Part shown: positions 25,689-34,139 of the stretch, piece by piece
How positions within the stretch are numbered: the first letter of the stretch is position 1
Layout of the letters: each line of letters starts with the position of its first letter
DNA from: Roseococcus sp. SYP-B2431
Lineage (GTDB): Bacteria; Pseudomonadota; Alphaproteobacteria; Acetobacterales; Acetobacteraceae
Assembly: GCF_004336745.1 (NCBI RefSeq)
Contig: NZ_SJXD01000025.1
Span: forward strand, 558,001 to 622,000
Direction: 5' to 3'
Length of the DNA: 64,000 nt
Position numbers and translations under genes: made by a program
The notes under the pieces: model-generated
Databases searched by the model: none
What the model was told of the DNA's origin: nothing
What the model saw: only the letters and a program-made list of their open reading frames with translations

Positions 25689-27956
25689 GTGGCAGGATCG
25701 TCCGACACGGTCGGCTACAAGGGCGCGTCGGGCGGCTGGGGGTCTCTGCGCGGGATTGTCGAGACGATGGCGCGGGAGAAGTCGTCGCCCGGCTCGCTGG
25801 CTACGCTGCGGCGCCAGAACAAGGCCGGCAGCTTCATGTGCGTCAGCTGCGCCTGGGGCAAGCCGAAGCATCCCCATGCCTTCGAATTCTGCGAGAACGG
25901 CGCCAAGGCGACGCTGTGGGAATTGACGACGCGCCGATGCACGCCGGAATTCTTCGCGAGCCACAGCGTCAGCGAACTGCGCGGCTGGAGCGACCATGAT
26001 CTCGAGCAGCAGGGCCGGCTGACCCATCCCCTGCGCTACGACGCCGCCAGCGACCGCTACGTCCCGTGCAGCTGGCAGGAGGCGTTTGCGGCGATCGGCG
26101 GGCAGCTGAAGGCCCTCGAACCGAAATCCACCGTCTTCTACGCCTCGGGCCGCGCCAGCCTCGAGACCTCCTACCTCTACGCGCTGTTCGCGCGGCTGCA
26201 TGGCCACAACAACCTGCCCGACAGCTCGAACATGTGCCACGAGACGACCTCGGTGGCCCTGGGCGAATTGATCGGCTCGCCGGTCGGCACCTGCGTGCTC
26301 GAAGATTTCGAGCAGTGCGATGCGATGTTCTTCTTCGGCCAGAACACCGGTTCGAACAGCCCGCGCTTCCTCCATCCGCTGCAGAAGGCGGTGGAGCGTG
26401 GGTGCAAGGTGGTGACCTTCAATCCCATCCGCGAGAAGGGGCTGACGCGCTTCGTCAATCCGCAGAGGCCGGTGCAGATGCTGACCGGGCAGGCGACGGA
26501 GATCAGCTGCCAGTACCTGCAGCTCCGCCCGGGCGGCGACATCGCCGCGATCATGGGCCTGTGCAAGGTGGTCCTGGCCGAGGACGAACGCCAGGGCGGG
26601 ACGGTGATCGACCATGCCTTCATCGCCCGGCACTGCGCCGGCTTCGAGGCCTTTCGCGCGAGGGCGGAGGCGACCTCCTGGGAAAGGATCGAGCGGGAAT
26701 CCGGCCTCGGCCGCGCCGAGATCGAGGCGGCGGGGCAGGTCTATCTCGCCGCGGAGCGCGTCATCGGCGTCTACGGCATGGGCCTGACGCAGCACGTCCA
26801 TGGCTTCGAGAATGTCGCCATGCTGGTGAACCTGCTGCTGCTGCGCGGCCATATCGGTCGGCCAGGCGCGGGCATCTGCCCGGTGCGCGGCCATTCCAAC
26901 GTCCAGGGGCAGCGCACCGTCGGCATCGCGGAAAAGCCCGAGCTGGTGCCGCTGGACAAGCTCGCGGACCAGTTCGGCTTCGAGCCGCCGCGCGAGCCGG
27001 GCATGAATGCCGTCGACGTCTGCGAAGGGCTGCTCCAGGGCGAGGTGCAGGCCTTTCTCGGGCTGGGCGGCAACTTCCTGCGCGCCATCCCGGATCAGCG
27101 GCGGATCGAGCCCGCCTGGGAGCGGATGCGCCTCACCGTCCAGATCGCCACCAAGCTGAACCGGAGCCATCTGTTCAATGGCCAGACCTCCTACCTGCTG
27201 CCCTGCCTGGGCCGCAGCGAGGAGGATCTTCAGGCCAGTGGTCCGCAAACGGTGACGGTCGAGGACAGCTTCAGCCACATCCACGGATCGCTCGGCCATC
27301 GCAAGCCCGCCAGCGAGCACCTGCTGTCCGAACTGGCGATCGTCGCGGGCATCGCCAAGGAAACGCTGCCGCCAAATCCCAGGCTCCGCTGGGACGACTG
27401 GACCGCCGACTACGCGCTGGTCCGCGACCTGATCGCCGAGACCTATCCCGACCAGTTTCACGACATGAACGGCCGGATGTTCCAGCCGGGCGGCTTCTAC
27501 CGCGGCAATCCGGCGCGGGAGCGGATATGGAAGACGGAAAGCGGCCGCGCGCGGTTCACGGCGCCCGACATGCTGGCCGCCACCGACGTGGAGGATGCCG
27601 AAGGCCGCTACCGGCTGATCACGATCCGCTCGAACGACCAGTTCAACACGACCATCTATGGCTACAGCGACCGACTGCGCGGCATCGAGGGCAAGCGCGA
27701 CGTCCTGCTGATCAACCCCGGCGACATGCGCCGTGCCGGGCTTGTCGCAGGGCAGCGCGTGTCGCTCCTCGGGGATGCCGGGGATGGGCATGCGCGACGG
27801 ATCGACGGACTGGAGGTGGTGCCGTTCGACCTGCCCGACGGCAGCGTCGCGGGCTATTATCCCGAGCTGAATCCGTTGATCGCCCTGCAGCATCACGACC
27901 GCAAATCGAAGACGCCGGCAGGCAAGGCCGTCCCCGTCCGCATCGAGGCGGCTTAG
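25689..27956 (+). CDS. YdeP/FdhF-type molybdopterin oxidoreductase
   Basis: 755-residue bis-MGD molybdoenzyme of the FdhF/YdeP branch related to formate dehydrogenase alpha. Cysteines in FMCVSCAWGKPKHPHAFEFC replace the usual four-Cys [4Fe-4S] motif; SNMCHETTSVALGELIG supplies the probable molybdenum cysteine; the C-terminal MGD-binding domain is RLITIRSNDQFNTTIYGY. Length matches YdeP. GTG 25689 is chosen because GGGAGGA lies 6 nt upstream, although an ATG exists at 25653. In E. coli ydeP is tied to acid resistance. A formate/nitrite channel gene follows by 8 nt, supporting formate or a similar small acid as substrate. Confidence 0.85.
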   Translation: MAGSSDTVGYKGASGGWGSLRGIVETMAREKSSPGSLATLRRQNKAGSFMCVSCAWGKPKHPHAFEFCENGAKATLWELTTRRCTPEFFASHSVSELRGWSDHDLEQQGRLTHPLRYDAASDRYVPCSWQEAFAAIGGQLKALEPKSTVFYASGRASLETSYLYALFARLHGHNNLPDSSNMCHETTSVALGELIGSPVGTCVLEDFEQCDAMFFFGQNTGSNSPRFLHPLQKAVERGCKVVTFNPIREKGLTRFVNPQRPVQMLTGQATEISCQYLQLRPGGDIAAIMGLCKVVLAEDERQGGTVIDHAFIARHCAGFEAFRARAEATSWERIERESGLGRAEIEAAGQVYLAAERVIGVYGMGLTQHVHGFENVAMLVNLLLLRGHIGRPGAGICPVRGHSNVQGQRTVGIAEKPELVPLDKLADQFGFEPPREPGMNAVDVCEGLLQGEVQAFLGLGGNFLRAIPDQRRIEPAWERMRLTVQIATKLNRSHLFNGQTSYLLPCLGRSEEDLQASGPQTVTVEDSFSHIHGSLGHRKPASEHLLSELAIVAGIAKETLPPNPRLRWDDWTADYALVRDLIAETYPDQFHDMNGRMFQPGGFYRGNPARERIWKTESGRARFTAPDMLAATDVEDAEGRYRLITIRSNDQFNTTIYGYSDRLRGIEGKRDVLLINPGDMRRAGLVAGQRVSLLGDAGDGHARRIDGLEVVPFDLPDGSVAGYYPELNPLIALQHHDRKSKTPAGKAVPVRIEAA

Positions 27957-27964
27957 ACGATAAG

Positions 27965-28756
27965 ATGGGCGACACTCTCAACGATCCCGTCGGAAGTGCA
28001 ATCGCGCGGGACGCGCCGGAGACGCTGGCCGCCAAGGCCCGGCAGCCCTTGGGGCGGATGATGGTCCTGGCCTGCCTCGCCGGCGCCTTCATCGCCTTCG
28101 GATCGGTGATATCGCTCGTCGCGCAGGCGGGCATGGGCGAGGGTTCCGGGACGGGGGCGGTCCAGCTGATGTCCGGCCTCGCCTTCTCGGTCGGCCTCGT
28201 CCTCGTGATGGTCGCGGGCGCGGAGCTCTTCACCGGAAATGCCATGATGGTACTGCCCGCCGTCACCGGCGCGCTCACGCCCGGCCCGCTGGCCCGCGCC
28301 TGGGCCGTCGTCTGGCTCGGCAATCTCGTCGGCAGCCTCGCCGTCGCGTGGCTCTTCGCCGCGAGCGGCGGGCTGGACGGCGGCGTCGGAGAGGCCGGGA
28401 GGAGCTTGGTGGCGGAGAAGCTGGCGAAAACGCCGCAGGCCATCTTCTGCTCCGCCATCCTGGCGAACATGCTCGTCTGCCTGGCCGTCTGGATGTCGAT
28501 GAACGCGGCGACCATCCCAGCGAAGGTCGTCGCCATCGTCGGCCCGGTGACGGTCTTCGTCGCGGCCGGGCTGGAGCATTCCATCGCCAACATGTCCCTC
28601 CTTCCCCTGGGATGGCCGAGCGGGGCGGACGGAGGCGCTGCCTGGCTGCCGGGCGTGCAGAATCTGGCGCTGAGCACCCTCGGCAATATCGTGGGAGGCT
28701 CGCTTCTGGCGCTCGGCCTGGCCTATGGTCATGATGCGCTTCGGCAGGACGCCTGA
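27965..28756 (+). CDS. formate/nitrite transporter family channel
   Basis: 263-residue FNT channel (FocA/NirC type) with six membrane helices. Signatures: AGAFIAFGSVISLV (helix 1), GAELFTGNAMM in the broken helix 2 and ANMLVCLAVWMS plus FVAAGLEHSIANM around the lumen histidine. Conducts formate, nitrite or related monoacids. Directly downstream of the YdeP-type molybdoenzyme, which is the natural partner. No strong ribosome site, so coupling to the upstream gene is likely. Confidence 0.88.
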   Translation: MGDTLNDPVGSAIARDAPETLAAKARQPLGRMMVLACLAGAFIAFGSVISLVAQAGMGEGSGTGAVQLMSGLAFSVGLVLVMVAGAELFTGNAMMVLPAVTGALTPGPLARAWAVVWLGNLVGSLAVAWLFAASGGLDGGVGEAGRSLVAEKLAKTPQAIFCSAILANMLVCLAVWMSMNAATIPAKVVAIVGPVTVFVAAGLEHSIANMSLLPLGWPSGADGGAAWLPGVQNLALSTLGNIVGGSLLALGLAYGHDALRQDA

Positions 28757-28757
28757 G

Positions 28758-28847
28758 ATGCAGACCAAGGAACCGCCCCGCACGCCGGTCATCATCGGCG
28801 TCATGCGCCGGAGGGTGTCGTGCCGGGGAAGGCCGGCGGGACCATGA
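28758..28847 (+). CDS. possible 29-codon linker ORF
   Basis: MQTKEPPRTPVIIGV... starts 1 nt after the FNT stop and ends in an ATGA overlap with ctaG. It has no recognisable family and may only serve to couple translation, or be chance. Confidence 0.25.
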   Translation: MQTKEPPRTPVIIGVMRRRVSCRGRPAGP

Positions 28848-29539
28848 CGAGCTATTGCGGCGCCCCGCCCCAGCCCTACGACTGGATCCACCGCTGGAAC
28901 CTGGACCCGGTCCTGCTGGTCTTGCTGGGCCTGGGCACCATGGTCGCGCTGCGGTCCCGGCGTCCGGGCCTGGCCCTGGCGGCCGTCGGCGTTCTCGCGC
29001 TGGCTTTCGTCTCGCCCCTCTGCGCGTTGAGCGTTGCGCTCTTCTCGGCGCGCGCCGTCCATCACGTGCTGATCGTCGCGGTGGCCGCGCCGCTGATCGC
29101 CCTGGCCTTTCCCGCCCGCCGGACCTTGGGCCTGGGCCTGGCCTTCCTTGTGGCGACGGCGACGCTTTGGGCCTGGCACCTGCCGTCGCTTTACGACCGC
29201 GCGCTGGCCGGCACCCTGCTTTACTGGATCATGCAGGCCAGCCTCCTGGTCACGGCAGCCTGGTTCTGGCGGGAGCTCTTCGCCGCGCCTGCGGTGCCCG
29301 CGGCCATGGCCGCGGTCTTCGGCATGGCGCAGATGGGCCTGCTGGGCGCGCTGCTGACCTTCACGCCAGGCGCGCTCTACGCCGCGCATGCCGGCACGAC
29401 CCTGCCCTGGGGGCTGGATCAGGTCGCCGACCAGCAGCTCGCCGGTCTGGTGATGTGGGTGCCGGGCGCCATTCCCTATGCGGTGGCGATCGCGCTGATC
29501 GGCCGGCGCGCCTGGGCCAGGGCCGCCGTCGCGACATGA
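28844..29539 (+). CDS. ctaG: CtaG-type cytochrome c oxidase assembly protein
   Basis: About 231 residues, seven predicted helices, of the caa3_CtaG family (distinct from the Cox11-type CtaG). Conserved features: YDWIHRWNLDPVLL, the paired histidines in ARAVHHVLIVAVAAPL, WAWHLPSLYDRAL, and LTFTPGALYAAHAG. Thought to assist copper-centre assembly of the oxidase encoded just downstream. GTG at 28820 is an alternative start. Overlaps the CopD-like gene by ATGA. Confidence 0.85.
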   Translation: MTSYCGAPPQPYDWIHRWNLDPVLLVLLGLGTMVALRSRRPGLALAAVGVLALAFVSPLCALSVALFSARAVHHVLIVAVAAPLIALAFPARRTLGLGLAFLVATATLWAWHLPSLYDRALAGTLLYWIMQASLLVTAAWFWRELFAAPAVPAAMAAVFGMAQMGLLGALLTFTPGALYAAHAGTTLPWGLDQVADQQLAGLVMWVPGAIPYAVAIALIGRRAWARAAVAT

Positions 29540-30030
29540 TCGCCATGTTCAAGTTCTTCCATATCGCGGCGCTGTCGGTCTGGTGCGCCGGGCTGGTCGG
29601 CCTGCCGCTGCTGCTGGCCCGGCACGATTCGGCGGACACCCAGGCGGAATTCGCGAGGACGAGGCTCGTCACGCATCACGCCTATGTGCGGATCGTCACC
29701 CCCGCCGCCGTCATCGCCATCGGCGTGGGGACCGTCCTGGTCTTCCTGCGCGGCGTCTTCGTGCCCTGGATGTTCGTGAAGCTGGCCCTGGTGGGTCTGC
29801 TGGTCCTGGTCCATGCCTGGGTCGGCCATGTGACGCTGAAGGTCGGTGAGGAGCAGGGCGACTACCAACCGCCCCCGGCAGGCCTGCTGGTCGGGATGTC
29901 CCTGCTCGCGATGCTGGCGGTCCTGATCCTGGTCCTCGGCAAGCCCATCCTGGGGGAGGGGCTGGTTCCGGCCTGGCTTCTCGGGACGCAGGGTCAGCCC
30001 CTGCCGTTGCGCGAGGTGCCGATTTGGTAG
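29536..30030 (+). CDS. CopD-like membrane protein
   Basis: 164-residue integral membrane protein with four helices, of the CopD/HemJ-like group: FKFFHIAALSVWCAGLVGLPLL with a helix-1 histidine, THHAYVRIVTPAAVIAIGVG and VKLALVGLLVLVHAWVGHV. The histidines could bind haem or copper. It sits between ctaG and the oxidase genes and overlaps both ctaG (ATGA) and, convergently, DUF2231 by 37 bases. A helper in oxidase metallation is inferred. Confidence 0.75.
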   Translation: MIAMFKFFHIAALSVWCAGLVGLPLLLARHDSADTQAEFARTRLVTHHAYVRIVTPAAVIAIGVGTVLVFLRGVFVPWMFVKLALVGLLVLVHAWVGHVTLKVGEEQGDYQPPPAGLLVGMSLLAMLAVLILVLGKPILGEGLVPAWLLGTQGQPLPLREVPIW

Positions 30031-30533
30031 TCGAAGACGAGCTTGCCGCCATGCCAGCCCGTGACGGTGGTGAATCCCGCCGCCAGGGCCGACAGCAGCA
30101 CGCCCCAGGGCAGGACCGCCTCCTCGTAGCCCGTCAGGCGGTATCCCCAATTGGCACCCAGGATGGAGAGCAGCATCATGGCGAGGACGAAATGCGTCCA
30201 GCTCGCCGCGCGGGCCCGGATGCCCGGGACCAGCAGCAGCTCGACCGTGCCCGCGAGGCCCGCCGCCAGCCCCAGCAGGAAGGCCATTCCGCTCGCCCAG
30301 AGCGCGGCGCGGGCCCAGAAGCTGTCGCCCGTCCACCAGTAGAACCCGTCGGCTCCGAGGGTGCACATGGTCAGCGCGATCGGAAAGGTGACGAGCATCG
30401 CGTGGACCGGATGGCCCGCGACGGCAATGCGCGATTCCGTCCGATGGAAATGCGGCTGGGCGGAAATGGGATCGACCCGCGCCGCTCCTGCTTCGGACGA
30501 TTCGGGGGCGGATGTCTCGGGAGTGAAGGCCAT
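29994..30533 (-). CDS. DUF2231 membrane protein
   Basis: 179-residue four-helix membrane protein of DUF2231: IAVAGHPVHAMLVTFPIAL (the GHPxHxxLVxFP signature, about residue 38), LGADGFYWWTGDSFWARAAL and YRLTGYEEAVLPWGV. Divergent from coxB with only 6 nt between starts; its 3' end overlaps the CopD-like gene. DUF2231 proteins often accompany haem-copper oxidases; exact role unknown. Confidence 0.85.
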   Translation of the reverse strand: MAFTPETSAPESSEAGAARVDPISAQPHFHRTESRIAVAGHPVHAMLVTFPIALTMCTLGADGFYWWTGDSFWARAALWASGMAFLLGLAAGLAGTVELLLVPGIRARAASWTHFVLAMMLLSILGANWGYRLTGYEEAVLPWGVLLSALAAGFTTVTGWHGGKLVFDYQIGTSRNGRG

Positions 30534-30539
30534 CGCCCG

Positions 30540-31214
30540 ATGCTACACGCGCTCGGCACGGCGGTGCCAGCGCTGGTCGCGGGCGGATGCTCGGGGCCGC
30601 TCTCGACGCTCGACTCGGCCGGGCCCGCGGCGCGCGATGTCGCGACCCTCTGGTGGGCGATGCTGGCCGGCGCGACCCTGCTGACCCTGCTGGTGGTGGC
30701 GCTGCTCGCCCTGGCCTTCCTCCGTCGCGCCAGGCAGGGCGAGACCGGGGCGGCGCTGTGGATCGGCTGGCTGGGCCTCGCCATGCCCGGCGTGGTGCTG
30801 CTGGCCCTGCTCGGCTCGGCGCTCGTGCTGGGAGAGCGGATGATCGCGCGGTCCGAGCCCGGCCTGGTCGTGGTCGAGGCGACCGGCCATCAATGGTTCT
30901 GGGACTTCCGTCAGCCCGGCGCCGAGGGGGCCATCGCGACGCGCGACGTGCTGCATATTCCGGCCGGACGGCCGGTCCATGTGCGGATCGCGGCCGCCGA
31001 CGTGATCCACGGCTTCTGGGTGCCCAGGCTTGCCGGGAAGATGGATGCCATCCCCGGCCATGTGAACGTGCTGCGGATCGAGGCCGCGCAGCCTGGCGTG
31101 TTCGAGGGGCAATGCGCCGAGTTCTGCGGGCTGGACCACACGGGGCACCGCTTCCGCGTGATCGCCCATGACGAGGCCGGCTGGGCCGCGTTCCAGCGCG
31201 GGGAGGGGCCATGA
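30540..31214 (+). CDS. coxB: cytochrome c oxidase subunit II with altered CuA site
   Basis: 224-residue subunit II: probable lipoprotein leader (VPALVAGGC), two membrane helices and a CuA cupredoxin domain. CuA ligands read His157 (DVIHGFW), Cys192, Glu194, Cys196 and His200 in GQCAEFCGLDHTGH; the position that is normally the axial methionine (11 after the first Cys) is His203. No C-terminal cytochrome c domain, so aa3 rather than caa3 architecture. Starts 6 nt from divergent DUF2231 and overlaps the fused subunit I/III gene by ATGA. Confidence 0.9.
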   Translation: MLHALGTAVPALVAGGCSGPLSTLDSAGPAARDVATLWWAMLAGATLLTLLVVALLALAFLRRARQGETGAALWIGWLGLAMPGVVLLALLGSALVLGERMIARSEPGLVVVEATGHQWFWDFRQPGAEGAIATRDVLHIPAGRPVHVRIAAADVIHGFWVPRLAGKMDAIPGHVNVLRIEAAQPGVFEGQCAEFCGLDHTGHRFRVIAHDEAGWAAFQRGEGP

Positions 31215-33703
31215 ACGCGCTCCGCCGCCACCGCGCGCTCACCGCGATCTGGGGCGCGCCGCGCGGCTGGCGCGGGACGATCGTCTCGGTCAATCACTCG
31301 GATATCGGCCGGCGGTTCATCCTGGCCGCCTTCGCCTTCTTCGCCATCGGCGGGGTGCTGGCGATGATGATCCGCGCCCAGCTGGCCACGCCGGGCAGCG
31401 CCTTCGTCGGTCCCGACATCTACAACCAGCTTTTCACGATGCATGGCAGCATCATGATGTTCCTCTTCGCCATTCCCATGTTCGAGGGGCTGGCGCTGTA
31501 CCTGCTTCCGAAGATGCTGGGCAGCCGGGACATGGCCTTTCCGCGCCTCTCGGCCTTCGGCTGGTGGTGCTATCTCTTCGGCGGCTCGATCCTGATCGCT
31601 GCGCTGGCCATGGGCGTCGCGCCGGACGGCGGGTGGTTCATGTACACGCCGCTCTCCTCGCGCGCCTATTCGCCGGGCATCAACGCCGATGTCTGGCTGC
31701 TCGGCATCACCTTCGTGGAGATTTCCGCGATCGCCGCCGCGGTGGAGATCACGGTCTCCATCCTGAAGCTGCGCGCGCCGGGCATGCGGCTGGACCAGAT
31801 GCCGCTCTTCGCCTGGTACATGCTCATCACCGCGCTGATGATGATCGTCGCCTTCCCGCCGCTGATCCTGGGATCCATCCTGCTGGAGGTGGAGCGCGCC
31901 TTCGACTGGCCCTTCTTCGACCCCGCGCGCGGCGGGAGCCCGCTGCTGTGGCAGCACCTGTTCTGGCTGTTCGGCCATCCGGAGGTGTACATCATCTTCC
32001 TGCCCGCCGCCGGCGTGATCTCGACCGTGCTGCCGGTGATGGCCCGCACGCGCATCCTGGGCTACGGCTGGATCGTGGCCGCGCTGCTGGCGATGGCCTT
32101 CCTCAGCTTCGGGCTGTGGGTGCACCACATGTTCGCGACCGGCATTCCGCACATGGCGCTGGGGTTCTTCTCGGCCGCCTCGGCGCTGGTCGCGATCCCG
32201 ACCGCGGTGCAGGTCTTCGCCTGGATCGGCACGTTGTGGAACGGCCGGCCGGAGCTGAAGCTGCCCATGCTCTACCTGCTGGGGTTCTTTCTGATCTTCG
32301 TGATCGGCGGGCTCACGGGCGTGATGCTCGCCATGGTGCCCTTCGACTGGCAGGCGCACGACACCCACTTCGTCGTCGCGCATCTGCATTACGTCCTGGT
32401 CGGCGGCTTCGTCTTTCCGATGATGGCGGGCGCCTATTACTGGCTTCCCCACTTCACCGGCCGCGCGCGCGGGGGCGCGCTGGGCAGCGCGGCCTTCTGG
32501 CTGGTCTTCCTCGGCTTCAACCTCACCTTCTTCCTGATGCACCTCACCGGGCTGCTGGGCATGCGGCGGCGCGTCCACACCTATTCCGAGGAGATGGGAT
32601 GGACCTGGCTGAACCTGCTCTCCTCGATGGGAAGCTTCGTGATGGCCTTCGGCTTCGCGCTCTTCGCCCTGGACGTCGCGCTGCAGATCTTCTGGTCGCG
32701 CCGGACCCGCCGGAACCCGTGGAGCGCGGGCACGCTGGAATGGGCGTCGCCCATTCCCACGCCCGCCTACAACATCGCCAGCCTTCCTCACGTCGGCGAT
32801 CGCGAGCCGCTCGCGGCCCAACCCGCGCTGGCCCTGAAACTGGCGCGCGGCGAGGGCTATCTGGCAGAGCCCCGGCATGGCTGGCGCGAGGCGATGGCCG
32901 TGGAGAGCACCACCGGCGCGATCGATCACATCGTGGTGCTCCCGGGAAACACGCGCCTGCCCATCGTCACGGCCGCCATGACCGGGGGCTTCTTCCTCTC
33001 CCTGCTCTTCGGCTTCTACTGGCTCGCGCCCGTTCCGCTGGCCCTCGTCGTCGTCCTCGCCTGGCGCTGGGCCTCGGTGCTGGGCCACCGCGAGGATTTC
33101 GGCCCCCTTCCGATCGGGCATGGGCAGACGGCGCCGATTCATCGCGAGGCGGCGGGCGCGCCCGGATGGTGGGGCAGCGCCTTCCTGCTGGTGGCGGATG
33201 GAACGCTGCTGGCGTCGCTGCTCTTCGGCTACGCCTTCCTCTGGGTCGTCGCGCCCAACTGGCCGCCGCCCGCGCGGATCGATGGGGGCTTTCTCCTCGG
33301 GCTGACGGCCGCGGCGGCGTCGCTGGCCGGGGTTGGGCTGGCCCGGCGGGGCCTGGCCGCGGCGGAGGCGCGGGCACCCATCGCCGCGGGGCGCGCGGCG
33401 GCCGGTGCGGCGGCCGCGCAGGCCGTCTGCATCGTCGCGCTGTTGTCGCTCGGCGTCACGGCGCTGCCGGCGCCCGAGACGCATGCCTATGCCGCCGCCG
33501 GCTGGGCGCTCCTCGTCTATGCCGCGCTGCACGCCGCGATCGCTCTGCTCTGCACTGCCTTCGCGGGCGCGCGCATCGCCTCGGGCCATGTGTCGGGCAC
33601 GCGCCTGCTGGAGCCCTCGGTGGCGCGGCTCTTCAGCGACTACTCGGGCGCGGCCACGCTGATCGTGCTGGTCTGCGTCCTGGCACCGGCGATCGCGCCG
33701 TGA
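31211..33703 (+). CDS. cytochrome c oxidase subunit I-III fusion
   Basis: 830-residue fusion. Residues 1 to about 560 are the 12-helix haem-copper subunit I: haem a ligand in LFTMHGSIMMF, HPEVYI with the CuB His-Tyr crosslink pair and D-channel Glu (A1 type), the CuB pair VHHMFATG, and haem ligands in HDTHFVVAHLHYVL. From about 560 a linker leads into subunit III-like helices (GWWGSAFLLVADGTLLASLLFGYAFLW cut here into family blocks). The fusion resembles caa3/ba-type enzymes of other phyla. It reduces oxygen and pumps protons; CtaG, CopD-like and DUF2231 genes next door are likely assembly helpers. Confidence 0.9.
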   Translation: MNALRRHRALTAIWGAPRGWRGTIVSVNHSDIGRRFILAAFAFFAIGGVLAMMIRAQLATPGSAFVGPDIYNQLFTMHGSIMMFLFAIPMFEGLALYLLPKMLGSRDMAFPRLSAFGWWCYLFGGSILIAALAMGVAPDGGWFMYTPLSSRAYSPGINADVWLLGITFVEISAIAAAVEITVSILKLRAPGMRLDQMPLFAWYMLITALMMIVAFPPLILGSILLEVERAFDWPFFDPARGGSPLLWQHLFWLFGHPEVYIIFLPAAGVISTVLPVMARTRILGYGWIVAALLAMAFLSFGLWVHHMFATGIPHMALGFFSAASALVAIPTAVQVFAWIGTLWNGRPELKLPMLYLLGFFLIFVIGGLTGVMLAMVPFDWQAHDTHFVVAHLHYVLVGGFVFPMMAGAYYWLPHFTGRARGGALGSAAFWLVFLGFNLTFFLMHLTGLLGMRRRVHTYSEEMGWTWLNLLSSMGSFVMAFGFALFALDVALQIFWSRRTRRNPWSAGTLEWASPIPTPAYNIASLPHVGDREPLAAQPALALKLARGEGYLAEPRHGWREAMAVESTTGAIDHIVVLPGNTRLPIVTAAMTGGFFLSLLFGFYWLAPVPLALVVVLAWRWASVLGHREDFGPLPIGHGQTAPIHREAAGAPGWWGSAFLLVADGTLLASLLFGYAFLWVVAPNWPPPARIDGGFLLGLTAAAASLAGVGLARRGLAAAEARAPIAAGRAAAGAAAAQAVCIVALLSLGVTALPAPETHAYAAAGWALLVYAALHAAIALLCTAFAGARIASGHVSGTRLLEPSVARLFSDYSGAATLIVLVCVLAPAIAP

Positions 33704-34011
33704 CGTTCCTGGCACGGGCGAGCGCCGGGTTGATGCTGTGGGCCTTCGGCTTCTCCCTGCTCTACGCGCTGCACGGCATCGGCTGCGCGGGCGGCTGGGA
33801 CGAGGTTGCAATGGCGGGCGCGACGTTGTTCCGCTGGGCGCTGGTCGGCACCTGGTGCCTGCTGTGCCTGGGCGCCGTCGCCCTCATGCGACGGGCCTGG
33901 GCGGCGCCTGCCGGATTTGAGAGAGGGCTGGGCCTGGTTTCGGCGCTGGCCGGCCTGGCTGCGATCCTCGTGACGGGGGCGCCGGTGGTTCTGACGTCCG
34001 CCTGCGCCTGA
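33700..34011 (+). CDS. small membrane protein of the oxidase operon
   Basis: 103-residue protein with three hydrophobic segments (AGLMLWAFGFSLLYALHGIG, LFRWALVGTWCLLCLGAVAL, LVSALAGLAAILVTGAPVVL). GTG start overlaps the stop of the oxidase gene (GTGA), so it is co-translated. No family recognised; an oxidase subunit IV-like or assembly role is only suggested by position. Confidence 0.7.
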   Translation: MTFLARASAGLMLWAFGFSLLYALHGIGCAGGWDEVAMAGATLFRWALVGTWCLLCLGAVALMRRAWAAPAGFERGLGLVSALAGLAAILVTGAPVVLTSACA

Positions 34012-34037
34012 GCGAGCGAACGCGAACGCAGCGCGAT

Positions 34038-34080
34038 CTAGAGACTTCGCGTTCGCAAGGGCTCACTGCGAAGTCTCTAG
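34038..34080. terminator. 13-bp perfect inverted repeat after oxidase operon
   Basis: CTAGAGACTTCGC and GCGAAGTCTCTAG flank a 17-nt loop, 27 nt past the last oxidase gene and facing the convergent GH5-like gene. A bidirectional terminator is the simplest reading. Confidence 0.6.
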
Positions 34081-34092
34081 CCGTTTGCTTTC

Positions 34093-34139
34093 GAGCATCT
34101 TTATCCGACGAGACGATTCCGTCTGCTCGGATGATGCTC
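34093..34139. repeat. REP-like nested palindrome
   Basis: Outer arms GAGCATC/GATGCTC, middle arms ATCCGA/TCGGAT and an inner hairpin AGACG-ATTC-CGTCT make a cruciform-like element of 47 bp. It abuts the stop codon of the GH5-like gene. The form resembles repetitive extragenic palindromes found in other Alphaproteobacteria; only one copy is in this window. Confidence 0.55.

Noticed and set aside
30024-30539. Extending coxB upstream in frame
   Set aside because: The upstream part is the antisense of DUF2231; ATG 30540 begins the lipoprotein leader.
31168-33699. Long plus-strand frame overlapping the oxidase gene in another phase
   Set aside because: Only its last 103 codons after 33700 are protein-like; the rest is a shadow of the oxidase.
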